From the IMG/VR virus record IMGVR_UViG_3300018079_000011, positions 1 to 64,000 of that record: 64,000 nt of DNA, one strand, 5' to 3'. Position numbers and translations under genes: made by a program. The DNA comes from a virus. Under the pieces are notes generated by a model that was not told where the DNA came from, made no database searches, and was given only the letters and a program-made list of their open reading frames with translations. The first letter of the stretch is position 1; each line of letters opens with the position of its first letter. Shown here one piece after another: positions 16,175 to 24,033 of the stretch.

Positions 16175-17263
16175 ATGTCTCACTTCACAGTAATGGTCCG
16201 AGTCCCGTTCGATACACAGGCCGACATCAAGGCAGCCGTGCGCGCCATGCTCATCCCATACAAGGAGTCGGGGTGCAGCGAAGATGACCCGCCGGAACTC
16301 CGAAAGCACCTGGAGTTCGAAGACATCGAGGACGAGTACGCCGAGAAGTACGCTGCCGGATCGTGCTCGATGATCCGCCTCGCCGATGGGAAGATGTTTT
16401 CGGCGTACGACAATCGCTTCAAGAAGCCATTCGACTTCAACCGCATGGGTGGCAGCGAATACGAGCACCCGCCGGGCAGCGAGAAGGTAGAGACGCCGTT
16501 GCGTGAGCGCTACGTGACCTTTGAAGAGTACATGGCAGACTACTGCGGATACACCGAGCGCGACAGCAAGGCGAAACGATACGGAAGTTGGCGCAACCCC
16601 AACCAGAAGTGGGACTGGTACCAGATCGGTGGGCGATGGACAGGATATCTGCCGCTGAAGTCAGGGGCCGCCGGCGCCAGCGGCGAACCAGGCCTGATGA
16701 CCAAGGCAAATGCGGATCGCACGAAGGCGGATATCTGCCGGATCTCAGACGTCGACTTCGACCGCGTGGCCATTGACAGCCGGGTCGCTGCCGAAGAGTT
16801 CTGGACAGAGTGGCAGCGGTTCTGTGACGGCGCCGAGTTCCCCGCCTTCGACGGACCGCGCAACAAGGCGCTGAGCCTCGGACTGCTCTCGTGCAAGGAC
16901 GCCGACGAACTGACTGGCTCCGAGTGGAAGGCGGTCAAGTGGTCGCGGCAAATCAAGCCGGGCGTCGACCGCTTCGACGTCCTCGTGGACATCGCGCGGG
17001 AAGACTTCTTCGCGAAGTACACCAATGCGTTCTGCTCGGTCAAAACGTGGGCGTACCTCGACGCCACCGGGTGGAGCGAGCCAGGAAAGATTGGATGGTG
17101 GGCATGTAGCAGCGAGTTCGATGAGAGCGCGTACATGCCGCTCTACGAGGCCGGAGGCATGGCGCTGTCGAACGCGTTCTCCGACCTGGAAGACTACCGG
17201 GCAGGACGCGTGCCAGAGCCGGCCGTGGTGCCCGGCTCTCTACCGGATGGGCCGGATTTGTGA
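16175..17263 (+). CDS. Phage protein of unknown function (MSHFTV family)
   Basis: A 362-residue protein with AAGGAA site and ATG at 16175. It starts MSHFTVMVRVPFDTQADIKA and contains NPNQKWDWYQIGGRWTGYLP near residue 145, a conserved motif of a widespread phage family of unknown role. An acidic Cys-containing segment and a Trp-rich C-terminal half (WAYLDATGWSEPGKIGWWAC) follow. No catalytic site can be named. Confidence 0.6.
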   Translation: MSHFTVMVRVPFDTQADIKAAVRAMLIPYKESGCSEDDPPELRKHLEFEDIEDEYAEKYAAGSCSMIRLADGKMFSAYDNRFKKPFDFNRMGGSEYEHPPGSEKVETPLRERYVTFEEYMADYCGYTERDSKAKRYGSWRNPNQKWDWYQIGGRWTGYLPLKSGAAGASGEPGLMTKANADRTKADICRISDVDFDRVAIDSRVAAEEFWTEWQRFCDGAEFPAFDGPRNKALSLGLLSCKDADELTGSEWKAVKWSRQIKPGVDRFDVLVDIAREDFFAKYTNAFCSVKTWAYLDATGWSEPGKIGWWACSSEFDESAYMPLYEAGGMALSNAFSDLEDYRAGRVPEPAVVPGSLPDGPDL

Positions 17264-17535
17264 CGACCATGCACTGTAAGTTTTGCGCGCGCACCGACGA
17301 GCACATTCACGCACGCACGGTTGGCGGCGGGCTGGGGCGTGTGTTTCCCGAGAATGCGCCCGAGACCATCCACTGGGGTCTCTCGTCTCCAGGAAACTCC
17401 GCGCTGTGCGGTGCCGATACTGGTTCTCGGTGGGCGACGATTCGACTAATCAACTGCCAGTTCTGCATAAACATCATCGACCTGCACTTGCGTGCCAAGC
17501 CGGCGAAGCGGGCGGGGGAGAAGGCGGGCGGGTGA
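17260..17535 (+). CDS. Small protein with two Cys pairs
   Basis: A 91-residue protein, GTG start overlapping the prior stop. CKFC near the start and CQFC near residue 65 frame a segment ending in a basic tail (RAKPAKRAGEKAGG). A likely zinc-bound fold. It overlaps the next, TGT-like, gene by 4 bases, so the two may be co-translated. Confidence 0.55.
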   Translation: MTTMHCKFCARTDEHIHARTVGGGLGRVFPENAPETIHWGLSSPGNSALCGADTGSRWATIRLINCQFCINIIDLHLRAKPAKRAGEKAGG

Positions 17536-18173
17536 TAGTCATGCCCGCCAATCAGACGAACGTGGAGTTCGGCTTTCTGGCCGGGCGCTACCCGGGCGCG
17601 CTCGGCCACCTCTACTCGCCCGGCGCCCACACCGGACCGCATCACTTCTTCCCCTACGCCCTCGATAACGGGGCCTACTCGGCATGGTCGAAGAATCTGG
17701 ACTTCGACGTGGACGCTTGGCGACGTCACCTTGACTGGGGCTCGCGACAGCGGCAGCGCCCGCTCTGGGCCGTCGTCCCCGACTTCGTTGCCAGCCATGA
17801 CCTGACGCTTGAGCGCTGGCACATGTACGTCGGCGAGGTGCGCTCGCGCGGGATGCGGCCAGCGTTCGCGGTGCAGAACGGCGCGACGTTCGATGCCGCG
17901 CCCGACGACGAGTGCATGCTGTTTATCGGCGGCACCGACGAATTCAAGGATCCTGCGATTGCCCCATGGTGCGCGCGTTTTCCCGGCCGCGTTCACGTGG
18001 GGCGTGTGAACCGCAAGAAACGCCTGTGGGCGTGCTACGAGGCCGGCGCGGTTTCTGTCGACGGTACCGGCTGGTACCACGTTAACAATGGCCAGCGCGC
18101 CGAGCTCGTTGATTTTATCCAACGCACCCATGGAAAGGATCGCCCACGTGCTGACTATCTCGCGGCGGTATGA
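17532..18173 (+). CDS. DpdA / tRNA-guanine transglycosylase-like protein
   Basis: A 213-residue TIM-barrel-like protein related to queuine tRNA-ribosyltransferase. Key pieces: FPYALDNGAYSAW near 45, AVVPDFVASHDLTLERW near 90, AFAVQNG near 120, MLFIGGTDEFKD near 135, HVGRVNRKKRLW near 160 and AVSVDGTGW near 180, with Asp residues where the catalytic aspartates of TGT/DpdA lie. It is much shorter than bacterial Tgt and fits phage DpdA proteins that swap guanine for 7-deazaguanine in DNA. Start is GTG 17532 or ATG 17541. The next gene is QueD, a preQ0 pathway enzyme, which supports the call. Confidence 0.65.
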   Translation: MIVMPANQTNVEFGFLAGRYPGALGHLYSPGAHTGPHHFFPYALDNGAYSAWSKNLDFDVDAWRRHLDWGSRQRQRPLWAVVPDFVASHDLTLERWHMYVGEVRSRGMRPAFAVQNGATFDAAPDDECMLFIGGTDEFKDPAIAPWCARFPGRVHVGRVNRKKRLWACYEAGAVSVDGTGWYHVNNGQRAELVDFIQRTHGKDRPRADYLAAV

Positions 18174-18594
18174 TCTCGAAGTCGCGCACCACCTGACGGC
18201 CGGAGTGCCCGATGGGCACAAGTGCCGGCGCCTGCACGGCCATCGGTACGAGTTGACCATCTGGGTCGGCGGCCCGTTCGGACATCACGGGATGCTGGTC
18301 GAGTATGCCGACCTCGATCGCGTCGTCATGCCGGTGCTCAAGTTGCTTGACCACCACGACGCGAACTCTCTGAGCGAGCGCTGCTCGACGTCAGAAGCAG
18401 AGTGGGTGTCGGCGAATCCGACCGTCGAATACTTGGCGCTCTGGCTGGCGGCGCGACTCGTCGGCATCGTCGCGTCGGCGGTCCCTGATCGGAAATTGCG
18501 ACTGGAGCGGCTGCGACTTCAGGAAGACGCGCAGTCGGCTGCGGAGTGGAGTCTCGCCACCGCCGAGCCGCAGAAGGGAGGGGACCGTGGGTAG
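18148..18594 (+). CDS. queD: QueD: 6-carboxytetrahydropterin synthase family
   Basis: Converts dihydroneopterin triphosphate to 6-carboxytetrahydropterin in preQ0 synthesis. Zinc histidines are in EVAHHLTAG and LHGHRYELT, with the catalytic Cys just before (HKCRRLHGH). LVEYADLDRVV, the DHHDAN catalytic segment and NPTVEYLALWLAARL complete the family pattern. GTG at 18148 follows AAAGGA at suitable distance; ATG at 18130 is an alternative. Either start overlaps the TGT-like gene, implying joint expression. The ~148 residues slightly exceed typical QueD because of a charged C-terminal tail. Confidence 0.82.
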   Translation: MLTISRRYDLEVAHHLTAGVPDGHKCRRLHGHRYELTIWVGGPFGHHGMLVEYADLDRVVMPVLKLLDHHDANSLSERCSTSEAEWVSANPTVEYLALWLAARLVGIVASAVPDRKLRLERLRLQEDAQSAAEWSLATAEPQKGGDRG

Positions 18595-19096
18595 CTTCGA
18601 CAAACTCAGGTCGTTCGCCGAGTCACGAGAATCAAGCGCGGCGGTGATTCGCGGCGGATTGACATACGGCGATGCGCGCGAACTGCTCGCGATGTTCCAG
18701 GACCCATCCCTCGCCGCCGACATCGCCTCGCTCAAGGACGAGAACTTCCGCGCCGCCATGGACAAGGGCAAGGAGATGGCGGGAGAGGTGTTCAGGTTGC
18801 GGGATGAGTTGAGGGACGAGCGGGCCAGGATAATCTGGCTCATAGACGAGGCGGCGGCCGAGCTGGAAGAGACCCGCAAGGAGCGCGACGAGGCGCTGGC
18901 CAGCGAGCGCGAGGCCATCCGCGCCATGGCCGAGAACGGCAAGGAGTTGCTGGCCGCGCGGGCCGACATGGAGCGCCTGCGGGCCGCTCTCGGGCGATGG
19001 GCGACCATCCCTCTTAGCGACCATCAGGCAGGCTGTGGCTGCCGAGGCTGCGAGACCGACGCTCTTCTGAGCCCCGTCGGTAAGGGAAGTAAATGA
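18587..19096 (+). CDS. Coiled-coil protein with C-terminal Cys cluster
   Basis: A 169-residue protein, GTG start after AGGGAGGGGACC. Residues about 50-140 form a long charged helix (EVFRLRDELRDERARIIWLI, ETRKERDEALASEREAIRAM). The end carries CGCRGCE. Probably an oligomeric coiled coil; no known function. Confidence 0.55.
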   Translation: MGSFDKLRSFAESRESSAAVIRGGLTYGDARELLAMFQDPSLAADIASLKDENFRAAMDKGKEMAGEVFRLRDELRDERARIIWLIDEAAAELEETRKERDEALASEREAIRAMAENGKELLAARADMERLRAALGRWATIPLSDHQAGCGCRGCETDALLSPVGKGSK

Positions 19097-19605
19097 GAGG
19101 CGTTCTCTTTCTCGACTTCGACGGCGTCCTCAACAATCGCTTGGACCGGATGATTGAACCGTCTGGCTGGAACTATCTCGACCAGAAGCGCGTTGAGCGG
19201 GTAAACTGCATCGCCGAGCGGACCGGCTGCGCGATCGTGGTCAGTTCGAGTTGGCGCAAAGAGAACGAACAGACGCCGCGCACTCACGTCGCCGATCTGC
19301 TCGACAAGGCCGGCGCCACCTTCCCGGTGCTCGACGTGACGCCGTTTCGTGCCGACCACGACCATCGGTGCCGCGGGCAAGGCCACGCCGACGAGTGTGG
19401 CCGTGGCCATGAGATCCAAGCGTGGCTGGATGACCATGGATGGACCGGGCCGACGGCCATCGTCGACGACGGCGCAGACATGGGCCACCTGCTGCCGTAC
19501 CTCGTGCAGACCAGCGACGAGACGGGGCTACTGGACGAGCACGTTGAGAGGATTTGCGCGCTGCTGACCACGCCGCCAATGAGAGAGGAGAAGGATCGTG
19601 GCTGA
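19093..19605 (+). CDS. HAD-superfamily phosphatase-like protein
   Basis: A 170-residue protein. The HAD nucleophile motif is plain, VLFLDFDGVLNNR, with IVVSSSWRK supplying motif II (Ser) and a late AIVDDGADM acidic pair. This matches the small HAD family found in RNA-repair and phage proteins. Substrate unknown; near the QueD and MazG-like genes, a nucleotide phosphatase role is plausible. It overlaps genes on both sides. Confidence 0.7.
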   Translation: MRGVLFLDFDGVLNNRLDRMIEPSGWNYLDQKRVERVNCIAERTGCAIVVSSSWRKENEQTPRTHVADLLDKAGATFPVLDVTPFRADHDHRCRGQGHADECGRGHEIQAWLDDHGWTGPTAIVDDGADMGHLLPYLVQTSDETGLLDEHVERICALLTTPPMREEKDRG

Positions 19606-20020
19606 CAACTCTCCCGAAGCGTGCCCGTGGTGCGGGTCGCCCATCACGTACTGGTCGCAGGACCCGGAGCGCCACGCGGACCCGCGGATTTGTCTCGGCT
19701 GCCAAAACGACGACTGCGGTGTGAGGCCGCAAACACCGCTGTTCGACACGATGGAGGAATGCGACGAGGCGTGGAGAACCATCCGGCCGCTGAGACGCGA
19801 GGACGTCCAGACGTGGAAGGCGGCGGCCACCATCGACGAACGCGCTCGCATCGTTGCTGGCATTAGGACGCGGGCGAAGGGCATCGACATCGGCGTGTCC
19901 GGCGCTGAGGCGGCTGCGTGGCGAGCCCTCATCGAGGCCTCCGACATGATCGAGGCGAGCATGGGGCCGTTCGCTGACGAGGCCCCGCCGGTGAGCCCGG
20001 CGGGCGAAGAGGAGCGGTGA
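19598..20020 (+). CDS. Zinc-ribbon protein, Lar-like N-terminus
   Basis: A 140-residue protein, GTG start with GGAGAAGGA upstream. CPWCG and CLGCQNDDCG near residues 9-40 followed by EECDEAWRTIRP resemble the restriction alleviation (Lar) zinc ribbon in which a truncated aromatic motif ends with a W of the ribbon partner. The helical C-terminal ~80 residues are unassigned. Anti-restriction is only suggested by that similarity. Confidence 0.5.
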   Translation: MADNSPEACPWCGSPITYWSQDPERHADPRICLGCQNDDCGVRPQTPLFDTMEECDEAWRTIRPLRREDVQTWKAAATIDERARIVAGIRTRAKGIDIGVSGAEAAAWRALIEASDMIEASMGPFADEAPPVSPAGEEER

Positions 20021-20250
20021 TGGACGGCGAAGTCAACGTCAGATGGTACGCCGTCTATCTCTGCGACCTGTGCGTCGCTGGCGCTGGCGGCGAATGCCAC
20101 GCGCCCGGCTGCGCACTGTGGATCAAGAGCGCTCCCGACATCGGCCTGTGGTCGTGGCAATGCCGCCCGCTCGACGAGAGCGCGGTGCCCGACCCGAAGC
20201 CGCTGCCGCACGAAGCGAGCCCGGACGCCGAGGGGGAGGGGGCGCGATGA
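20017..20250 (+). CDS. Small Cys-rich protein
   Basis: A 76-77-residue protein (GTG 20017 or ATG 20020). CDLC, GGECHAPGCALW and WQCRP supply a possible zinc site, and the acidic tail ends AEGEGAR. Its layout matches a common small actinophage/proteobacterial phage zinc protein, but no function is known. Confidence 0.5.
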   Translation: MMDGEVNVRWYAVYLCDLCVAGAGGECHAPGCALWIKSAPDIGLWSWQCRPLDESAVPDPKPLPHEASPDAEGEGAR

Positions 20251-20657
20251 CCTTCGACGACTGCCGGCCGGAGGTGAAGGCGTTCGCCATGGTCATGGAA
20301 AAGAAGCTGCTCGAGAACGACCACAAGAGCGGCTGGAAGAGAATGAGTCTGACCGCATTGATTGGGAGACTGCTTGAGGAGTCGGCGGAACTCTGCGACG
20401 AGATGAATGAGCCGCGGCTCCCGAACCACTTTCTGTTCGCTCAGCACCATGTCCGCTTGGCCGCGCGGATGCTGACCGACGGCTATCATGAGCGGGAACT
20501 GCCTAGGAGGGTATCCATGCTGGCTGGCGAGGCCGCAGACGTAGCCAACTTCGCGATGATGGTCGCAGATGTCTGTGGCGGTCTCTCGCCGGGAGAACGC
20601 AGGATGATCAGCGGCTGCCATCCCGGCAGCGGCGACGCCGCGAAGGAGGAGCCGTGA
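20247..20657 (+). CDS. MazG-like nucleotide pyrophosphohydrolase
   Basis: A 136-residue protein; ATGA overlap with the preceding gene. LLEESAELCDEMNE near residue 45 and LAGEAADVANFAMMVADVCG near 95 give the paired EExxE and ExxD acidic helices of MazG/all-alpha NTP pyrophosphohydrolases. Such phage enzymes trim nucleotide pools or ppGpp. The intervening segment (PRLPNHFLFAQHHVRLAARM) is longer than usual. Confidence 0.65.
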   Translation: MTFDDCRPEVKAFAMVMEKKLLENDHKSGWKRMSLTALIGRLLEESAELCDEMNEPRLPNHFLFAQHHVRLAARMLTDGYHERELPRRVSMLAGEAADVANFAMMVADVCGGLSPGERRMISGCHPGSGDAAKEEP

Positions 20658-20782
20658 CCTTCTTCGCTGGCGACCAGTTCGACGGGTTCGTCTCGTTCAG
20701 TCGTGAGGCCAACGTCGATGGCAAGTGGGTTGCCCGTACCGCGCTGGTGCGGGCGATGCTGGCTGCTCATCCCGGACGGTAG
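20654..20782 (+). CDS. Small 42-residue ORF
   Basis: GTG start overlapping the preceding stop, encoding VTFFAGDQFDGFVSFSREAN then KWVARTALVRAMLAAHPGR. The start position fits the tight gene packing here. It overlaps a zinc-ribbon ORF in another frame for 80 bases, so only one of the two may be expressed, or they are coupled. Confidence 0.4.
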   Translation: MTFFAGDQFDGFVSFSREANVDGKWVARTALVRAMLAAHPGR

Positions 20783-20900
20783 AAGGGGATACCGCTACGG
20801 CGCGTGGTCACGCTCGGCGCGCCCGCCGGAACTGTGCTTGCGATGTCACGTGGCGGTCAGTCGGGGCGACGCCGGGAAGGATGATGGCGGTGAAGGCTGA
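20703..20900 (+). CDS. Small zinc-ribbon ORF
   Basis: A 65-residue ORF (GTG 20703, or ATG 20718) with RWCGRCWLLIPDGRRGYRYG and later CLRCHV, a convincing C-x2-C ... C-x2-C zinc ribbon. Ends overlapping the next gene. The first ~20 residues overlap the 42-residue ORF in another frame. Confidence 0.45.
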   Translation: MRPTSMASGLPVPRWCGRCWLLIPDGRRGYRYGAWSRSARPPELCLRCHVAVSRGDAGKDDGGEG

Positions 20901-21171
20901 CCGCGAGAACGTAGAGCTCGGCTGGCTGGAATGGAAGCGACGACTCCGGGAGGAGCGTCAGTATCGCCGCCGCATCGAGGCCGAGCAGGCCAAGTTCCGC
21001 GAGGTCGAGATCGCTGCCCGCGAATTCATCCTCGCGCTCGACCGCGACCTGGAGCGCGGCCCCGCGTTCCTCAGTTACGTTCACCCGGATTGGGCGTCGA
21101 TCGGGCGCCTACGCGCGGCTCTCGGTATCCCGCCGAGGAAGCAGCGACGGGCGAAGAAGAGCAGCCCATGA
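20884..21171 (+). CDS. Charged coiled-coil protein
   Basis: A 95-residue protein starting at ATG 20884 (ATG 20881 also in frame). ELGWLEWKRRLREERQYRRR and IEAEQAKFREVEIAAREFIL form a strongly charged helix, and the end is Lys/Arg-rich (PPRKQRRAKKSSP). No family recognised. Confidence 0.5.
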   Translation: MAVKADRENVELGWLEWKRRLREERQYRRRIEAEQAKFREVEIAAREFILALDRDLERGPAFLSYVHPDWASIGRLRAALGIPPRKQRRAKKSSP

Positions 21172-21773
21172 AGCCGATCCTTGCCGACCTCGGACTTGTC
21201 ACGCGCGGCGATGAGCGCGCATGGGCCGTCACCAGCCCGGACGATCGGTACCGCTACGTGCTTGGCAGAACGTGGGACGGATACTTCGATGACGGTCGTG
21301 ACTGGTGGGAACGCGACACGCCTCGTCCGCTGTGGGTATTCGGCATGCTGAACCCATCCGACGCGCGACACGACGTCGATGATCCAACGATCCGCAAATG
21401 CACCGGCCTCGCCAAGCGCGGCGGCGCCGGTGGCTACCTCGTGGTCAACATGCTGGCCTACTCAACGCCCGATCCGGCGGAGATGGTGCGCGCGTTTCGC
21501 TCCGGGGTGGATGTGCGCGGCGAGCACAACTATGCCGTGCTCGCATGGGCGCTTGGCGGGCCCACGATGCTGGGCCTGAACATCGCGGCGTGGGGCCGCA
21601 TTCCGCCGAAGCTTCGCTCGCTGGCCAGAGCTAGCACGGCACAGTTCCTGTGGTCACGGCCGCACTGCTACGGGCTGACGGCGGGAGGTGAGCCGCGCCG
21701 TCCGCTGATGCTCGCATACAACACTCCTCTGGTCCTGCTGAAGGACGCGAGACGCGCGCACGCGGTGCCGTGA
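21168..21773 (+). CDS. DUF1643 family protein
   Basis: A 201-residue protein; start overlaps the preceding stop. The family signature is clear: LWVFGMLNPSDARHDVDDPT then IRKCTGLAKRGGAGGYLVVN (near residues 55-95), with MLAYSTPD and later PHCYGLTAGGEPRRPLMLAY. DUF1643 proteins are common in phages and mobile islands; the function is unknown. Confidence 0.8.
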   Translation: MKPILADLGLVTRGDERAWAVTSPDDRYRYVLGRTWDGYFDDGRDWWERDTPRPLWVFGMLNPSDARHDVDDPTIRKCTGLAKRGGAGGYLVVNMLAYSTPDPAEMVRAFRSGVDVRGEHNYAVLAWALGGPTMLGLNIAAWGRIPPKLRSLARASTAQFLWSRPHCYGLTAGGEPRRPLMLAYNTPLVLLKDARRAHAVP

Positions 21774-21952
21774 CCACGCAACTCCCGCCCATGCCGGCCG
21801 ATACTTCGCCCATGTTGCCGAGTCCAAAGGACAGCGCGTTCGACTTGTTGGCCGCAGCCGCGTGGTTCTTGGCGGCCGGGCGCGACGAGAAGGCGAGCGA
21901 ACTCGTCGAACTCGCGGCCGAGTTGCTCAGCGCGCCGCCGTCATCTGCCTGA
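21770..21952 (+). CDS. Small helical protein
   Basis: A 60-residue protein, GTG start overlapping the DUF1643 stop. Pro-rich N-terminus then two helices (AFDLLAAAAWFLAAGRDEKA, SELVELAAELLSAPP). Last gene of the long plus-strand run. Function unknown. Confidence 0.5.
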   Translation: MTTQLPPMPADTSPMLPSPKDSAFDLLAAAAWFLAAGRDEKASELVELAAELLSAPPSSA

Positions 21953-21987
21953 TCGTTACTGTCTATTCGGTCGCACTGCGCGACAGC

Positions 21988-22036
21988 GGAACCTGCAAGC
22001 CTTCCGGTCCCTCGTCGGTTCCGGCTCACAGGCTTG
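21988..22036. terminator. Convergent-gene hairpin with alternative pairings
   Basis: Between the plus-strand gene ending at 21952 and the minus-strand gene ending at 22040. CAAGCCT (21996-22002) pairs with AGGCTTG (22030-22036), and GGAACC (21988-21993) can pair with GGTTCC (22017-22022). Likely a bidirectional terminator; no T-tract. Confidence 0.45.
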
Positions 22037-22039
22037 GGA

Positions 22040-22315
22040 CTACGGGATAAAGTAGAAGTTGCCTCCGGCCACCTCAGAACTCGTGTTCCGGTAGGTCACC
22101 GAGCTTGCGTGTTCCGTTTGCTGGCCGTACGGATCCTTGCGGTCCTCGTCGCAGACGACTGCCACGAGGTTGATGCAGGGATACTGGCCGTGCTTCGCCT
22201 TGAACCCCTCGAAGTCGATCTCGCCGCCCACTCCGTGAACGAACGTCACCAGGGCGTCTCGCGTCCTGCGCTTGGTGTCCACGAATTTGACTGTCTGACC
22301 TACCTTGAGTTCCAT
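22040..22315 (-). CDS. Hypothetical 91-residue protein (small beta-barrel type)
   Basis: MELKVGQTVKFVDTKRRTRD opens like an SH3/KOW-type beta barrel, followed by ALVTFVHGVGGEIDFEGFKA and INLVAVVCDEDRKDPYG. The same combination is seen in small phage proteins of unknown role. Last gene of the minus-strand accessory block. Confidence 0.55.
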   Translation of the reverse strand: MELKVGQTVKFVDTKRRTRDALVTFVHGVGGEIDFEGFKAKHGQYPCINLVAVVCDEDRKDPYGQQTEHASSVTYRNTSSEVAGGNFYFIP

Positions 22316-22364
22316 CGCTGTTCTCGCTTTCCGCGGCTCCGTCGCCGCGCAGAGCGACCGAAAT

Positions 22365-22571
22365 CTACCTGCTCTCCTGCTTCCGCGCCGCCGCCGGCCT
22401 GAACACCGTCGGATCCGGCTGCGCGCAGAACAACTCAGACAGGCGTGGCATGCGCGGATTGACGGCGACGCGGTGGTGGTCCTGGGCGCGAGCCCAGGTG
22501 CAGTTCATCCACGACGGCGTCTCGAGCGCGGCGCAGCCGGAGAGGAGGGCGAGCAGCATGGCCAGCCTCAT
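22365..22571 (-). CDS. Small lipoprotein (possible outer-membrane spanin)
   Basis: A 68-residue protein. ATG at 22571 overlaps the stop of the upstream gene; MRLAMLLALLSGCAALE is a signal peptide with lipobox LSGC (Cys about residue 13). The mature part is short, with two further Cys. Rz1-type spanins look like this, but it is far from the endolysin and not nested in a partner gene, so an envelope cargo role is equally possible. Confidence 0.5.
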   Translation of the reverse strand: MRLAMLLALLSGCAALETPSWMNCTWARAQDHHRVAVNPRMPRLSELFCAQPDPTVFRPAAARKQESR

Positions 22572-23260
22572 CGGCTCATCATCTTTCCCGCCAGCGCGTC
22601 TGTCAGCATGCCTGTGCGCGAGGTGGTGCGCCCCTTGTCCGCCCTTGCCGCCCCGATTCGCTCCCGCCGGCCGTCGGCCGAGATCGTCTCGCTGTAGCCG
22701 CCGGGGCGAAGCGTGAATGGCTCGCACACGCCCATGCGGTCGTGGCCCGTGAACCCGCCGCCGTTGGCCATGCCAAAGAACGACGGCGCCAGCCAGTTCG
22801 CGACCGGCACCGTCGAGCGCTCGCCGAACACCTCGACGTCGACGTCAAACACGTCACCCTGGGTCCCGTCGCTCAGTTCTAACCACCAGCGCCGACCGTC
22901 GGGTGCCGTTGCCCAGCGGTCAAGAAGCGGGTTGCCGAGGATCTCCCAGAATTCGTGAGACGCGATCCAGTCGCCTTTCGCCGCCTCCCACACGAACAGC
23001 GGCGTGCCAGCGAGCACCGTGTGAAACCCGAGCGAATCTGGATTGCCGTCGTCGTCCACAGCACTCACGAGTAAACTCTCACGCACCGGGAGCTCGACGT
23101 CGCGGCTGTAGAACTGGACGCCGGGCTGTTCGATGTTCCACGCCCGACAGAACAGCGGCAACTCCTGACGAATGGCCTCGACAACCGCGATGATTCGGGA
23201 GTCAGGCAGCGAGGACCAATTCGTGAAAGCGCAATGATGGACGGAGCCGTCGAAACTCAT
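22568..23260 (-). CDS. Protein with HExxE motif (putative metalloprotease-like)
   Basis: A 230-residue protein; ATG at 23260 overlaps the upstream stop (ATGA), preferred to an upstream start at 23299. The centre has IASHEFWEILGNPLLDRWA, an HExxE helix, followed by VANWLAPSFFGM and CEPFTLRPGGYSE. That order (HE-helix, then a nW/F-aP-F segment, then GGY) recalls a putative metallopeptidase family seen in phages and actinobacteria. The third ligand and activity are unconfirmed. Confidence 0.5.
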   Translation of the reverse strand: MSFDGSVHHCAFTNWSSLPDSRIIAVVEAIRQELPLFCRAWNIEQPGVQFYSRDVELPVRESLLVSAVDDDGNPDSLGFHTVLAGTPLFVWEAAKGDWIASHEFWEILGNPLLDRWATAPDGRRWWLELSDGTQGDVFDVDVEVFGERSTVPVANWLAPSFFGMANGGGFTGHDRMGVCEPFTLRPGGYSETISADGRRERIGAARADKGRTTSRTGMLTDALAGKMMSR

Positions 23261-23652
23261 CGGTCGTCCGCATAACGGTAGTCCCGTTCGACAATCCACT
23301 CCCGCGCCCGGTTCGCGATCCTGCGCGAGACCTCGTCGTTGGGGTTCGCTTGCGAGTCAGCGGCGGCGGCCGAGCCGGTTCTGCGGGTCACGCATGCGAG
23401 GACAGTTTCTACCCCGCACGTGGCAGGACCAATCAGCCCGATCATGCACTGCCGCCAGTCGGTGTTCTCGCTCGAACCCAGGCAACTATTCACCGGTCCG
23501 AGCGAGGACGGTCCGCATCGCCGAATCACGTCTGCCCCGCAATCGATGACGTCGCCGGTCCACGGCCCCGGCTGGCCCGGGGGAGGAACGCGGCAACTGG
23601 CCAGCAGGAGCGCGGAGCCGAGCAGGAACCAGAGGGCGCGGGCGAATCGCAT
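23257..23652 (-). CDS. Cysteine-rich lipoprotein
   Basis: A 131-residue protein. ATG at 23652 is chosen because it starts the signal peptide directly (MRFARALWFLLGSALLLASC), with lipobox LASC at about residue 20. The mature part has six or so Cys (VIDCGADVIRRCGPSS, NSCLG, QCM, TCGVETVLACV), likely disulphide-bonded in the periplasm. It overlaps the HExxE gene by 4 bases. Confidence 0.6.
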   Translation of the reverse strand: MRFARALWFLLGSALLLASCRVPPPGQPGPWTGDVIDCGADVIRRCGPSSLGPVNSCLGSSENTDWRQCMIGLIGPATCGVETVLACVTRRTGSAAAADSQANPNDEVSRRIANRAREWIVERDYRYADDR

Positions 23653-23695
23653 GCCCCATGATGGGGCGGGCCGCGGGCTGACCCGCACTTTCGCG

Positions 23696-24016
23696 CTACT
23701 CGCCGCGCAGCACGTCCGCCAGCCGCTCCCGAATGAGCCCGTTGACGCTGGTGCCGCTGGCCTCGACGTGAGCGAGCACCCGCGTGTGCTCCTCGGGCGT
23801 GACCGTGGCCTTGAGTTGGGGCGAGCCCCGCTTGCGTCCGGCGACGAGAGCGGGCCTCCCGGGTCCGCGAGCGGGTGCGCACGCGAGGTGGTGGCGGACG
23901 CCCGCCAGCGAAATCCGTGCGTCCCGCTGGCGGATGGGCTGCGAGCAGACGGGGCAGATGTGCAAGCGGCGCTTGCGTGGCGCGGCGGTGTCGTTGGCGG
24001 GGCGATCAGCGGCCAT
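23696..24016 (-). CDS. Zinc-finger plus ribbon-helix-helix-like protein
   Basis: A 106-residue protein beginning MAADRPANDTAAPRKRRLHI. CPVCSQPIRQRDARISLAGV then HHLAC gives a four-ligand zinc site near residues 21-48. The C-terminal LKATVTPEEHTRVLAHVEAS followed by SVNGLIRERLADVL has RHH geometry. Likely a DNA-binding regulator of the minus-strand block. Confidence 0.55.
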   Translation of the reverse strand: MAADRPANDTAAPRKRRLHICPVCSQPIRQRDARISLAGVRHHLACAPARGPGRPALVAGRKRGSPQLKATVTPEEHTRVLAHVEASGTSVNGLIRERLADVLRGE

Positions 24017-24033
24017 ACGAGCCCATTCCAGCG

